A stretch of 64,000 bases of DNA from Trema orientale (taxonomy: Eukaryota > Streptophyta > Magnoliopsida > Rosales > Cannabaceae): NCBI GenBank assembly GCA_002914845.1, contig JXTC01000382.1, positions 226,950 to 290,949 of the forward strand. Reading direction: 5' to 3'. How positions within the stretch are numbered: position 1 is the stretch's first letter; the number at the start of each line of letters is the position of its first letter. Positions 45,126-60,100 of this stretch are shown in pieces. A program made the position numbers and the translations under genes. A model generated the notes under the pieces. The model had not been told where the DNA came from. It saw only the letters and a program-made list of their open reading frames with translations, and did no database searches.

Positions 45126-48100
45126 ATGAGTAAGCCTTCTCTTCTTTCTGTTAGGCGTATTATCTACTTGAACTTCTTTTGGCTCGGTTTCGAGTACCTC
45201 AGATGTCAGGGTGACACTTATAATGGATACTTGCCTCCTGATGAAGGTATATTATACATTTTATCAACTTCCATACATAATTTCTCATACTACTAGCTAG
45301 CTAGCTATATATAATAATGTTAATAGCCCCTTTCCTTGTGTTGATTCCTGACATACATCATGATAAATTAGTATCATGGGTAAGAAGTTAATTAGGCTGA
45401 ATATATATGTACACACGGAATTAGAACCGGGAAATTACTGATCAAGATAATTAAACCTTACAATCATACATGACAATATATAGAGATATTACCTCTAGCT
45501 AAGATGTAAAGATAGTACTGTGTAGTCTGTAGCTTCTAACCCAGTATTTCACCTCTGACTTTCAAATAGTCAATAGTTTCTGCCTCCTCAAAGTCATCTG
45601 ACTGACTGTGACTGAGACTGCCTGAACCAATGGCAATCAGGTGTTTGGATCCTTGAATATTAACATTAGCAGTACGGACGGGAAAGTAAATCTGCCGATT
45701 TTTTTTTTCTCCGGCGGATTTCAAACAGATAAATTTTAAATATTTCAGTTGTCAATCCCGATAACAGAAGTGTATATATGAAATTATATATCGATCATAA
45801 ACCAAAACATATATGTAGTCTCAATGACTCAATTATGAATATATACGCATTTATGCTCCTAATTATTGAAACGAAGTTAATCATCTCGGTTCGATCACTT
45901 CTTTGTAATTTACTTTAGTTTTCTCCTTCGTTTTGAACAAATAGTTGAACATACGTTCTTATTCCAAGTGGACTTTGACGTAGTTTGGTCTATTATAAAT
46001 TTTCATGTTCTAGAACTCTGTATCTCTTTCCTTTAATAGAAATTAAGGCCTATCATTATATTTGTTTTCTTAAATTTGTTGTAACTAGAGAAGAACTTAA
46101 CTTCGGTGCTGATCACATCTGGAAACAACATTTTGTAGCCTCTGCTTTGAGTTCCGTTGCCGACGAATTCAAGTCAAAAGTGGTAGTGCTACCTAGTTCT
46201 CGCTCGTATTGTCAGCAAGCAGTGTCAAATTATGGTTACGCCATCAACTGCGACGACTGTAAAGGCGGCGACAACAGGACGGTTTGCCATATCATTGAAA
46301 TGTATGTATATATGGAAGAAAAATATCAAGACCAAATTGATTAAAGAGAAAATTTTTGGACTATTTTTCCTTAATTGTGCAATTTATATGGGCATTACAA
46401 GTTTTTAGCATCAAGACTAATAATCATTGAACTCCTAATTTTAAATTTGAGAAATCGTTAAATTAAGAGTAATTTGGTGCTTAGCAATTAATTAATACGG
46501 GCCTTTATATATTAAACACTGCAAGTGCGCATGACCCATTGTATTATTCTTCCGACAAATGAATGATCAATTAAGGCATATTTTCTCATTTATTGGGCAA
46601 GACTAAGGATGAGATTATAATATTAAAAGACTTCATCGTTTCCAGTAGTAATTCACGTCAGGTTTTCAAAATAGGCTAGAATCCAGAGTACAAATTTGTA
46701 AAGTGCTTTTAATAAAATTAATGATCCTTAGACAGTTTAAAACAGCGAATTTCTAATTTCATTTTAGTAATAAAATAGTTTGGTATTTTTATTTAGCTGG
46801 ATTAATATTTAGTTCGTTACTTAAATATCTGACACTGACCGGAAAAAAACAAAATCTGATACCATCTTTAATTAAAACTAGTTTTTCTCAGTGCTAACTA
46901 GATATTTTATATACGTGGCAGCATGTTGAGTGACTTGGGTTTGAGTGGAACCATAGATGAAGCAATTGGTGATCTTCAATACCTAAGAAAACTGTAATTT
47001 CTTTCAAGTCCTTCTGTTATATTTTTACATTTGTATGAATATGAATGACACACATCCTCACAACACAGAGTTCTATCAAATAATAAACTTCAAGGCACAA
47101 TACCTACTAGCTTGGGGAATTTGCGAGACCTCGAGACCTTGTAAGTGTATGCTCAACCACAAAGTAGATAATTGATCTTTTGAGACTTTCCTTTGGTACC
47201 AGTTTTCTGGTCCCTATATATCAAATTATTGATCGAGATTTTCTGGACTGATAACATTCAGGGATCTTTCAAACAATCAACTGACAGGGATGATACCTCC
47301 AAGCTTAGGAGCATTGGAAAATCTTCAATGGCTGTAAGTCTAGTCATTCTTAATATTTAGAGATCTATTACTTGCTGTTTAATTAATTCACATCATGCAT
47401 GGTTAGTCTAATCTAATTACAAGATTAATACCACCAAAACAACGACTGGGCTTGGTAAAGTTGTCTCCTCTGATCAAAAACTGTAGAAGTGGTCACAACC
47501 CATTATGAGCAAGGTAACTTATATTCAGTGGCGGAGTCGAATTTTTTTTTTTCTTTTTTTTGTGTGGGACATAAATTATGGCCAAAAACTTTATTTTTCC
47601 CTTGAACTCTTTTTTTTAATAATATTTTTTAGAGGCGGCTATAGTAAGGGCGCCCCTACGTAAGGCCCCTGTTTATACACCGCATATTTTTTTATGTATT
47701 ATTCTTTCTAAATGAATTTAGTGGAGTTCTTAAAATTACTTTAGGTAAAAAAAGTTTATAGAATTTATAAACAGAATAATTTTATCAATTATTGTAATTA
47801 TTCCATAACTAATTAATTAGATTTCCTAGTAAAATTTCAATTATCAAGGGCCTGAGTTTTCTAAAATTTTTATATATAAAACTAAAAAACTTAAAGATTG
47901 ATAGGGGACAAATGTGTATTTATCAAAATTTTAATTTTTAAGTGCGGGTATAGTTTAAATTTTTCGGAAAATTTTTCAGTGGAGGCGAGTGGGGCTCTCC
48001 GCCCCTGCTTGTGTTGTTGCACGGCTCCACAACTAGTTAATAAATTTGGGGTTAAAGAGGTCTGTCCATGTAGACCCAATATTTATCTTTTGCACCCAAA

Positions 48101-51100
48101 AAAGAAAACAAAATTACAAAGAGTAATTTTATGTTGAGTGCTACAACTGATTAATAAAAGAAGGGTGTGTCTATAGTAGGGATGCCCCTACGTAAGGCCC
48201 CTGTTATACACCGTTTGATGAGAATCTGTATATAAACAGATTCCCACATATTCCCATCAGACGGTGTATAAGGAGGGGCCTTATATAGGGACGCCCCTAC
48301 TGTAGATCCTTCTATAAAAGAAAAATTGTTAACAAATATTGAATTTAAAGGTCATTTAGTATTTCTCCGTGCACGTAAGTCGAAGCTGGGTGGGGTCTGC
48401 AATTTTTCGTTCGGAAAGAATTTGTCTATAGTTTATTCTCCTTAATCTATGTATATTAAGAAAGTTCGTGTACTTACCAATTAAGTTGAATTATGTCAAT
48501 TGTGTACACCAATTTACTCATGTGAGTTGATATTTATTGTAATAGACTAGAATCATCTGTCTTAATTTTTCTATCCCATAGCTTAAATAGACGCTGATAC
48601 ATAATGCTCGGTAATAACACTCTTATGTCTTGTGTCCGTGAATTAATAAGCATTGACGGTTTGTTTGTACCCATTTTTATATGCTTTATTTATACTTTTT
48701 TTAATTTTTTTTACCATTCCAAAAGTGGCCATCTAATTGTGCAACTTCATCATCTTCTCTTAAAAGTATATGGACACTAGAAAATTTTCCTCTCATTAAA
48801 GAAGTGCAAATTAATAGATGTGTTTGGGCCTGTTGAGCAGAATGAGGAGATAGAAGATATATCGTCAACTTCTAGAACGCTTCTGAAGCTTTCTGATATC
48901 TAGCTGAGTCAGAGTTAAGTCAGCTCTAGTGTAGTAACCGTTTGTAGAAACAGTTGAGGCTGTTCAACTGTGTCCGACTCATCAGGAGTCTGTTAGATCA
49001 AGTTATTAGCCTTGTATTCTGCATATAAATATATGGATAATTCTTCAGACTATTCCCATCACTTGAGAAAGTCAGTTTACTAAAAGATCCTCTTGCATAT
49101 CAATTCAATCTTGGTATCAGAGCTTCAGAGGTTCATCAATGGCGATCAATTGTGCATCTTCCTTATCTGGACACAATGGTGCATCTTCCTCATCCGGTTT
49201 TTTTCTTAATAATATGCAGAAAATGAATCCCTGTTCTCCCTTCGCCACAACACTGAGTACTGCTCCTTCAGTAAAGCTTGATCGAAGCAACTATCTCATG
49301 TGGAAATCTCAAGTGATCCCAGTTGTTCTAGGCCATGGCGTCTCTGGTTACTTGCTCAGAACAAAGCCGTGTCCTGCTGAATTTCTAGAAAAGCATGATA
49401 TCAATGGGAAGATAATTCGAGTATCTAATCCTGAGTTTGAGCGACGGAACAGAGAAGATCAGCTCTTAATGAGTTGGATTCTATCTTCTCTGTCTCCAGC
49501 CATTCTTAGCCATGTGATCAGATGTGCTACTTCAGCTGAAGTTTGGAGTACTCTGGAACATCTCTTCACCACTCGATCTCATGCAAAATTGCTTCAACTG
49601 AAGATGGAGCTTCAAGCTTTGAAGAAAGGAAACTTATCCATAGCTGACTACTTCACCAAACTTGAGAATCTGGCTGATCAACGTGCTACAGCTAAATATC
49701 TCCTTGAAGATGAAGATTTAGTCATGCATGCTCTTGCAGGTCTTGAATTGGAATATGATCCGAATTGGAATATGATCCAATTGTATGCAGCATCACTACT
49801 CATCATTCAGATACGAAGCTTTCACTCAAAGAAGTGTACTCTCTGCTGCTGAATCAAGAAGCTAGAATTGAGCAACATAATACTGCTATGGTAATCAATA
49901 ATCTATCAGCAAACTACACTGCCAAAAATAGCATTGGCACTCAATCTGGTAATTGAGGCCATGGATGTGGAAATTACACCTCACGCGGTCGAGGTCATGG
50001 AAGGAATGGGAACTTTGGTTGAAGCAATGATGGCAACAATAAACCAATCTGTCAGATCTATGGTAAGCAAGGTCACATTGCTCTCAATTGTTGGTATCAC
50101 ATGGATGAGAGTTTTCAAGCTTCATCAAGCTCTACTGGAACTACTAAATCTACTGATGCTACTGCTTACATGGCAACACCTGAAGGAGTCATGGATCCTA
50201 GCTAGTATGTCCATAGTGGAGCTACCAACCACGTGACAGCAGATTTTGATAATCTGACCTTGAAGACAGAATATGGTGGTCAAGAAAAATTGATGGTTGG
50301 CAATGGCAAGAGACTAATTATCTCACATGTTGGTTATTCTTTATTACCTACTGTTTTGAACTCACAATTACATTTTAAGAATGCCCTCCGAGTGCCTAAA
50401 ATAGCTAAAAGCCTAATTAGCATCTCAAAATTAACAGCAGATAATAATATTTTTGTTGAATTTCACTCTAATGTTTGTCTTATAAAGGAAAAAAAATACA
50501 AGGAATGTGCTCCTCAAAGGGATGCTTAAGGATAGTCTCTATGTGTTCAATAATCCAGTCAAGACTTCTGTAGTACCTTTCCATAAGTCCAGTCTCAATT
50601 CTGATGTGTGTCACTCTACTTGTCCTCTTTCAAATGATTGTAGTGCAGCTCATGCAGTTTCTGTTATTTCAAATTGTAAATATGCCAATAAGTATAGTCC
50701 TAATGATTTAGGCTCTAATACTTCTGTACTGTTTGGAAATGTGAAGACTGAGTATAATTTGTGGTACAAACGACTTGGCCACCTATCTGCAAAGACTTTA
50801 CAATCTGTTCTTAACTCTTGTACTTATAAAATTCCAAATTTCTGTTCAGCTTGTCAATATGGAAAGAGTCATGCTTTATCTTTTCCCTTGTCAAACTTTC
50901 AGGCCTCCAAAACTTTGGAACTTGTATACTCTGACATATGGGGCCCTGCCCCTACTGTATCTAGGCAAGGTTATCGATACTATATTCACTTTATTGATTA
51001 CTACTCAAGATTTACTTGGATTTACCCCTTAAAACTCAAATATGAAGCATTGGGAGTGTTTAAACAGTTTCAAGTTCTAGCAGAGAAGAGTCTTAACCAT

Positions 51101-54100
51101 TGGATTTTGTGTGTACAGACTGAAAAGGGCGGTGAGTATAGACTTTTTAAGCAATTTTAAGTTGAAAATGGAATAGCCTTTAGACATCCATGTCCTCATG
51201 AACACCAATAATGGTAGAGCCGAGAGAAAACATCGGTATATTATTGAGATGGGGTAACCCTTTTAGCTCAAGCTTCTATGTCTTTGAGTTTCTAGTGGGA
51301 AGCATTTTTCACTACAACTTATCTTATTAATAGACAACCATCTGTTGTAATTTCTCATAAATCTCCACTTGAAAGATTATTTGGTCAAAAGCCTAACTAT
51401 AATTTTATTAAAGTGTTTGGATGTGCCTGCTACCCTCATCTTCAACTATATAACTCTCACAAATTAGAATTTAGATCCTCAAAGTGTTTGTTCATTGGGT
51501 ATAGTGCTGATCACAAGGGTTATCTTTGTCTTCATTCCTCTGGTCGAGTCTACATATCTAATAACATGGTGTTCAATGAATTAGATTTCCCATATTCCAG
51601 TTTATTTCTTTTTAATGAGTCAAGTGTTTCCGATTTGTCCACCTCTATTTTTTCTACTTAACATAGGTCCTCTTTGTGATATCTAGTTTGGTACTGTACC
51701 ATATACCAGCACCATTGATTTTGTTTTAGATCTATGTACAACAGCTACAAATATAGATACTGTTCCTGTGATGTTAGATCAGCCAAGTACGCTAGGCAAT
51801 GACAATGCACAATCTTCAGGTGCACCAGTTGATGTTGATGCCGTTATTTCTACTATGTCACCACTTGCTCCAACTATTTCTGTCCATCCTATGCTTACCC
51901 GAAGTAAAAATGATATTCATAAGCCCAAAGTACTTGCTACCACAAAGCATCCTCTTAGCGTGCACACAGGACCTGTTGAGCCTACATCAGTCCAACAAGC
52001 TCTAGCTAATCCCAATTGGCAACCATGGCTAAGATGAGTTCCAAGCTCTTCATAGAAATCATACTTGGGAACTAGTTCCTTTTCATTCCAGCTATAATGT
52101 TGTAGGTAATAAGTGGGTTTTTAAACTTAAATTTAATCATGATGGCACAATTAATAGATATAAGGCTCGTTTAGTAGCCAAAGAATTTCATCAAAATCCT
52201 GGAGTTGATTTTTCTGGGACCTATAGTCCGGTAGTGAAACCAACCACTGTTTGCGGTGTACTAACTCTAGTTGTCACTCAAGGATGGGATCTGCGGCAAT
52301 TGGACATAAATAATGTTTTTCTTAATGGCGTTTTACAAGAAGATGTCTATATGATTCAGCCTAAAGGGTTTATTAACTCAACAACTCCAACACATGTATG
52401 CAAGTTAAAAAAGGCTCTTTATGGTCTCAAACAAGCTCTTAGAGCTTGGTTTGAAAGGTTGTAGTCAACTTTGCAGTAATAGGATTTCACAAACTCAACA
52501 TCTGATATTAGCCTGTTTATTTACAAGACTCAACAGGTTGTGTTGCTGTTATTGGTCTATGTAGATGATATTATTATTACTGGTAATAACTCAACAGTAA
52601 TTTTTAAACTAGTCAAGGATCTCAATACCAGTTTTGCACTTAAAGATTTGGGGTCATTGCATTATTTCTTAGGTATAGAGGCTTACAAAGATCAGTCTGG
52701 TTTGTACTTGTCACAATCAAAGTATATTGCTGATTTGCTAATGAAAGTACACATGGATACTGCTAAACCTTTACCAACTCCTGTTATTTCACATAAGATC
52801 TTGTCTAAACAAGATGGAGATGCTATGACAGATCCTGCTTTATATCGTAGGACAGTTGGTGCACTTCAGTAAATGACTGTTACCAGACCTGATATCTCTT
52901 ATATAGTCAGTAAATTGAGTCAATTTCTCCAAACACCTACAAATGCTCATTGGCAAGCCTGTAAGCGAGTTCTTCGTTATCTGAAGGGTACAGTTCATCA
53001 TGGGATCCATCTTAAGGCTACTAAATCTTTGAGTCTTGTTGGCTTTTCTGATGCAGATTAGGCCAACTGCCCCGATGACAGAAGATCGACTAGTGGCTAT
53101 TGTACTTATCTTGGAGGGAATCTAGTCTCATGGAGTTCTAAGAAACAACAAGTCATAGGTCGTTCAAGTACTGAAGCAGAGTATCGAGCACTTGCTTACA
53201 TTGTTGCTGAACTCACTTGGTTGAAGTCTTTGCTAGTTAAGTTAGGCTGCTCTTCTTTACAAAAGCCTATTATCTGGTGTGATAATCAAGGTACAGTAGC
53301 TCTAGCTGCTAATCCTGTGTTTCACCAAAGAACTAAAAATATTGAAATTGACATTCATTTTGTTTGAGATAAAGTTCTAAATAGAGAGTTAGAAATTCGT
53401 TTTGTTCCTATTAGTGATCAAGTGGTGGATGTATTTACCAAGCCTGCATCTACGGCCCAGTTTATTCAATTTTTTTAAAAAAAAGGATAGAATAAACCTG
53501 AGACTAGAATCCGGCTCTGATACCAAATGATACGAACTCCACCAACTTGTGACGAAACCCGAAACAAAAAAGATACCTAGGACCGTTCTACAATCAGATT
53601 CGGATGGGAAACCTCGACCCAACACCTATAAAGAGATGTGAACCTTGGTATAAGGATAGACGCCACAATCAAGGATGGAAAACTTGATTGATAAGTTAAG
53701 GGATGAACGCCACAGAGAAATCTGATAAGTTAAGGGATGAGACTAGAATCCGGCTCTGATACCAAATGATACGAACTCCGCCAACTTGTGACGAAATCCG
53801 AAACAAAAGAGATACCTAGGACCGTTCTACAATCAGATTCGGATGGGAAACCTCGACCCAACACCTATAAAGAGATGTGAACCTTGGTATAAGGATAGAC
53901 GCCACAATCAAGGATGGAAAACTCGATTGATAAGTTAAGGGATAGAACGCCACAATCAAGGATGAACGCCTAAACAAAACACCTAAAGGAACTTACCCAA
54001 ACTAGAAAAGGAAAGTAGGAAAATAATCCTAAAAACTATGCTAAATTCGTCCCTAATTAAAAGAAAGTCAAATCTGACTTTACAAACCACTAATCAGCCA

Positions 54101-57100
54101 ATTACATGCTAATAAAGAAAAGAAAAATAAGTAATTAAATCGTTTTGGGAAACTAGTAACAAAATTGGAAAGTAAGCTTGTAAGCTTGTAATTCACGCAC
54201 CCCTTGAACAGTTCCCCTTGGAGAGCCTTTTCTAGAATATTCCAAAGCTTAAATAATGGAAATCCAACCTTGTGGACCATGTATAACATCATCCTTGGGC
54301 TTCTAAGAATTTATCTCAGTCCAAATGCCTTGAATCAGCCCATTGAAAGACTCCTTGAATGATCCAAACTTCAAGTGGAAGTATCTCCTTTTCGTTTGAA
54401 GGAGGCTGTTGAGCAGAATAAGGAGATCGAAGACACGTCATCAACTTCTAGAACGCTTCTGAAGCTTTCTGATATCTAGCTGAGTCAGAGCTAAGTTAGA
54501 TCTATTGTAGTAACCGTTTGTAGAAATAGTTGAGATTGTTCAACTGTGTCTGACTCATCAAGAGTCTATTAGATCAAGTTATTAGCCTTGTATTCTGCAT
54601 ATAAATATATGGATAATTCTTTAGACTATTCTCATCACTTGAGAAAGTCAGTTTACTAAAAAATCCTCTTGCATATCAATTCAATCTGAGCAAGATTATG
54701 ACATTTAGGTTTTCTTCTTTTATTTTTAATCAATATAAAAACTACTGATTCTATTTTGCCCCATTTTATTTTGTTGAAAACCCTTAATTTGATTTTTGAA
54801 TTAATTTGATTTTTGAACTGCGCAGGCACACTGGAAATTGAAAGTGTGATCAGATGAACATGAATTTAACAAACTTTGTAAGAATTGATGATATACTAAT
54901 TAAAATTAAAGGAAACATAGAAAAAAGGGATACAAAGTTTTCATCGCTTTGTTACCCAGCCATTGGAACTTTTAATGAGATGCCTTCGTGTTTGATTCTC
55001 TAGAGATGTGAACTGTTGTAGAAATAACTAATTACAACAGCTAGCGATGCTGTGGTTTTTAAACTCGATAGAGAAAAAAAAAATGAAAAAAGAAAGCCAA
55101 ATTAATCCTTAAGTGAGTCACTCTCTGAGCACGTAATGTTATTATGTGGCATCATTTGAGGTATTGGGATAGGAATAAGATTAGAAAAGTTGGGACAGCC
55201 GATCTCATTTCAATTATAATTGTCCTTCTTTTACTAATATATTGGTATTGTTATCATTGAAATACATGTACTAGGATTGTGGGGATGAGCCTGAATATTA
55301 GGGCTTTCAGTCTTGGCTGGTAAAAAGACCGAAATAAAATAAGAAATAAGTAGAGTCACTTATTGGGTTTGAATTTAATCTTTAAAAATCTATTTTTAAT
55401 GTTAATGTTATAGCATTTTTTATTGGTGAAATTCTATTTTTTTTATTTATCCTCCATTTTCTCACAATCTCTCTTCAATTTTGATATTTTGTCAAGGGTA
55501 ATGATGGCATAGAACTATTAGTTTTCTACATATTTAATTCAGCTGTTACTTCACAAATACTCCATTGCCACCATAGGTATCTTCAGAATAACTTCTTGGA
55601 GGGTAGTATACCATCATCTTTGGGTGAATTAGAGAATCTGCTAGACTTGTAAGTACTTTCTTTTTTATTCCACTTTTCTCGACCATATTTTTTGTTTTTT
55701 ATATATATATATATACTCTTATAGAATCGTATAAGTAAGCACTCTCAACATTTCATATACTTCTAATTTTTTGTGAATTTATTTATTTTTCAGGTATCTG
55801 AACTACAATAAGTTATCAGGCTCAATTCCCGACGAATTGGGATCTCTCCTTCAACTTACGCGTCTGTATGTAATGTCTTTACTCGTGTTGTTTAATTAAT
55901 TTAAATCCCATGAATTAATGTAATAGCACTAACAATTGCCTTTTATCTCAACTTATCATGAAGGAATCTAGCTGAAAATAAACTATCTGGTATTCTTCCT
56001 TCTTCACTTGGAAATATGACCGAGCTTATAACTTTGTAAGCACTTTTAAAGGGAAGAGTCTAGTTTCCCTAATTTTTATATATTTTGTCTCCCGGATACA
56101 ACAGTTAGTAAAATAACAATTGTTTGACATTAAATATTCCTAATTTTGTTATATAGTTGGGTTCCATCCAATTATTTGATCGGGAACTTGTCGGATAGTT
56201 ATCGCGCTCTAGTAAATATGAAATCGTTGTAAGTGTTCTTAAATTTGATGCCGTATAGATAGCTTGAAAAGATTAATTACTATTTGTAGAGTACAAAAAT
56301 CATTTTTTTCCTTATTCTCTTGTTTTAATATTTGAGATGTGGATTCCATTATGCTTTATAATATCATAAAAATGTGAGATTTTTCAATGTAATCCACATG
56401 TCTAACAATGAGATATAATAGTAAAATATAGGGTGACCACAATTTTTATTATTCTTAGTCAAGAAATTAATTTAATTTTATCTTTAATGTAGTTCTGTTG
56501 CTGGGAATAATATATCTGGCAAGTTACCTGAATACGTAAATGAATGGCAACAAATCCAAGTTCTGTAAGTGTGTTCTTCTTTTTTTTTCCCTAAAAAAAA
56601 ATAAAAAGAGTGTGCATGGCAGTATACTAGCATTAGTAGTCATTTCTATTTTTATTACTGTGCTAACAGATAGGATGGTAAGGAACTCGCTTCCTCGACT
56701 AAAGGTCTTGGGTATCTATTAATTGATGTGAATGGGTCCACCACCCTCTAATCCTATAATCTTTTTTCATTTAGCAATAAAAGGTCATTTCTACTTTCAT
56801 TACAATTAATGGATACATAAAATTTGAAGTTACAATTTATGGATACATAAAATTTGAAGGTAAATTTAAATTTTGGTGTTCCAATTTATATCTAATTATT
56901 GATTGAGTGACAAATTCTAAATTCTTAATATAAGTAGTTTAAAAGATTAAATGATATCATTAATTCATTTATAGGACATATATAGTTATAACACAAAAAT
57001 TGGACATATAATTTGAGTTCCTTTTGGACCTACCATTTACAATTAAGATTTGATCAAATCTTATAAATACAAATTAATAGGATTAATATGATTATATCTG

Positions 57101-60100
57101 GTCTAGATTGTATATATAAGGCTGTCAGTAGTAGATGCACAAGACACTTTGGCTATATAGGCATGTTCTTGCTCTGTTAAGGGTAACTGCTCCTTATATA
57201 TATAGTTTGAGGTGACTAGTCAAATAAATACTCATGGGCTTTGCTCATTACATGTTGAACCTGCTAAGTACTTTCTTCATGTATACTCCTCTCGTGATAG
57301 TTTCAAAACTCTATTTACCATGTCTCTTATAGTCCTCATCCTAAGGATTTACTTTATAGTCCCTAAGCCATTCGTTGAAAATTCCTTCAACGACTCTTGT
57401 TCCAACTTGTTAATCTCCTCAATGCAAGTACTGGCAGTCTCATCTACATAAAGCAGAATAATAATATTAAGTTATTAAACATCTTCATGCATATAACAGT
57501 AATGATCCACCTAACACCAACTCATAAATCTGTCAAACTTCTTGCTCCATTGTTTGGGAGCTTGCTTTAGACCATATAGACTCTTCTAAACGTTTCACAC
57601 CAATATCTTATTTCCATGTGCTTCAAAGATCCTTATGACTGCTGTATGTAAATTTTTTCCTCCAAATCTTTATGAAAAAAAATTGTTTTTACATTTAACT
57701 GCTCTACGTGTAAGTTTTCGTTTTCTACTAATCCAAGCATAGTTATAATTATAGTCAACTTCATAATTAGAGAAAAAAATATTAGTATAGTCAACATCTT
57801 CTTTTTGTTGAAATTATTGTATAACGAGTCTTGCTTTATACCTATTATTGCCATCATGTTCTTTTTTTAACTGGTAAACTCATTTGTTCTATGATTTCTT
57901 CTTCTTTTTCATTATCTATATCAACTTCCATATCTAATTAAATGACAGCAAATCTATCTTATTATTCATGGCTAAATCCCACTTAATTGATTTATCAACC
58001 TCCATCCATTTCCTCGTAGACCTCTGATTCGCATCTATCAGTCATCAAAATGCAGTAAAGTGAAAGAGAGTATCTCTCTACGTTATCTAATTATTCTCAA
58101 AACTTAGTCCTCTAGGTTTAATTTTGAGGATATGTGGCTCTATCTCCAAAGTTACATATTCTTGATGTTCTTAGTCAGTACTCTATAAATCATTAATTTA
58201 GATATCTTTCAACTTTACCACACCTTTTTTCTTAAATGTAGAACAAAAAAATTTTCCATTTCTATGCCCAGCCTATCCTTCTACATCACTTGTTTACTGA
58301 AGATAACATCCCTACTCCTAATGATCTTCTAATTTTGGTCATCCTATAAATGATAACCAAACTCAATATCATTAGAACCAATAAAAAGCACTTTTTGGAT
58401 TTCAGCTCAAGTTTATTTCTAGCAGCAAAATCAATACGAATATATGAAACATAACCAAACACATTCATCAAAGAAATATTTACCTCTTTATCTCTCTTAA
58501 CCTCCTTTGGTTATATTCAATCCAATGGTATTAAAGGTCCTCTATTAATCTGGTACCTAGCAATGCTAAGTGTGTCACACCCAAGAACATCTTTGCTAAT
58601 CCTAAAGTACAATCTTGTGTTCTTGGTATATTCATTCAATATTCTGCTCATCCTTCTAGCTACAATATTCTGTTGGGGTTTGTCTAGAATGCTTCTCTCT
58701 ATCTTGATCTTATTAGTATCATAATATTGCTTGAAGTCATCATCATAATCATCATATTCTCTTTTATTGACAGACTCGCTAGCACTTTACTTTCAGATTT
58801 TTCTCATCTCGCATTTTCACTTCTTAAAAATGGCATAAACATCCGATTTATTCTTTGAAAAATAAACCCACACCTCTTTCCTCAAGTCATCGATAAATTA
58901 ATATCAAGTAATACCTTGAGCCTCCAAGGATGTCACAAGAAAAGACCTTTACGCATCAGTATGAACCAATTCTAGTTTCTCTATTTTTAGTTTCCTTCCA
59001 CCTTTAGGACAAAAACTAACCCTTTTCTATTTGTAAAAAAATATTCTTTCCACCTTTAGAAAAAAACTAACCCTTTTCTATTTACAAAAAAATATAGCTT
59101 TCACACAAGTTGCACTCACCATACTTCAACTCAGATGGCTTTTTATTTGACAGAAGTATTTTCATTCATTTCTCACTCACATGTTCACAATGTCATAATT
59201 TGAATTAATACTAGCATCAATAGCTGCCACTATATCCCTACAACTAGAAGTCATATAGAGAGTTCTAATTTTGCTTTCTTGAGCACCAACAATGGCACTT
59301 TTGATGACTTTTCATATACCATTGATAAAGGTCACATTATGTCCTCCATCATCAAGCTATTTCCTTGAGATCATATTCCACATTATTTTATGGATTTTCT
59401 ACACGGACCTGTTTACCATCTTCAAGTGAATTCACTAATGACAACTATTTCCAAAGGTTCTCCATCAAATAGATAAATATTTTTATAATTCCAACAACAT
59501 AATTCTTAATTATTCTCATAGCCGATGGGATTATTGATGGACAAAAGTAAGGCATCATGTATTTCTTCAGTCGCAGCATTGGCACCATCCTTTTTATTCT
59601 CATCTTTCTTCGGTGTTCTATAATTATTCTTTATATGTTCGGTCTTATCAAAATTCCAATACTTGACTTTTCTCTCGAAAATGGACTTACTTCTTCCATT
59701 CTTAGACTTCGACCTATCATTACCCCAGTTTCTCGAATATGAACATAGATGATCAAATTGCTAATAGATTTAGAACTTTCTGATGACGAGACATTTACGA
59801 CTTTAATTATAGGAAAAATTGCCCCTTACCCGTTACTTATTGCCATGTGTTACACTTTGTCTTAAATAAATGACACTAATAGTTTTTTTTTAATCCAAAA
59901 ATGGCTCGAATAGTCTCACATTGCCCCGACATTGGGAAAAGTGGTCTTGATGACTGTCTTGCATTTTTTTAACCATTTGTAAAAAGATTGATATGTGAAA
60001 ATTTGGTGCGAAATACTTTTTAAAGACATCCAAAAGTAGTAATACCCACTTATTTTTGCCAACACTGATGTACATGTTGATTTAAAACGGTGCATTATTC

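Larger units (their letters stand above)
48831..54687 (+). mobile_element. Ty1/copia LTR retrotransposon inside intron 5, defective
   Basis: Two 281-bp LTRs (48831-49111 and 54407-54687) enclose a PBS, gag, protease remnant, integrase, reverse transcriptase and RNase H in copia order (integrase before RT). The gag wording and RT motifs resemble the Ale/Retrofit lineage (inference). It is in the same orientation as the host gene. Frames are broken many times. About 0.9 kb of unrelated sequence, including antisense LTR/PBS repeats, lies between RNase H and the 3' LTR. No matching target duplication is evident (left flank GGGCC, right flank GAGCA). Confidence 0.93.

Noticed and set aside
45536-45724. 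62-codon minus-strand open frame in receptor-kinase intron 1
   Set aside because: No homology and it lies inside a well-defined intron.
49112-53764. Possible tRNA gene suggested by repeated GGTATCAGAGC and GCTCTGATACC motifs
   Set aside because: These are retrotransposon primer-binding sites in both orientations; no cloverleaf surrounds them.
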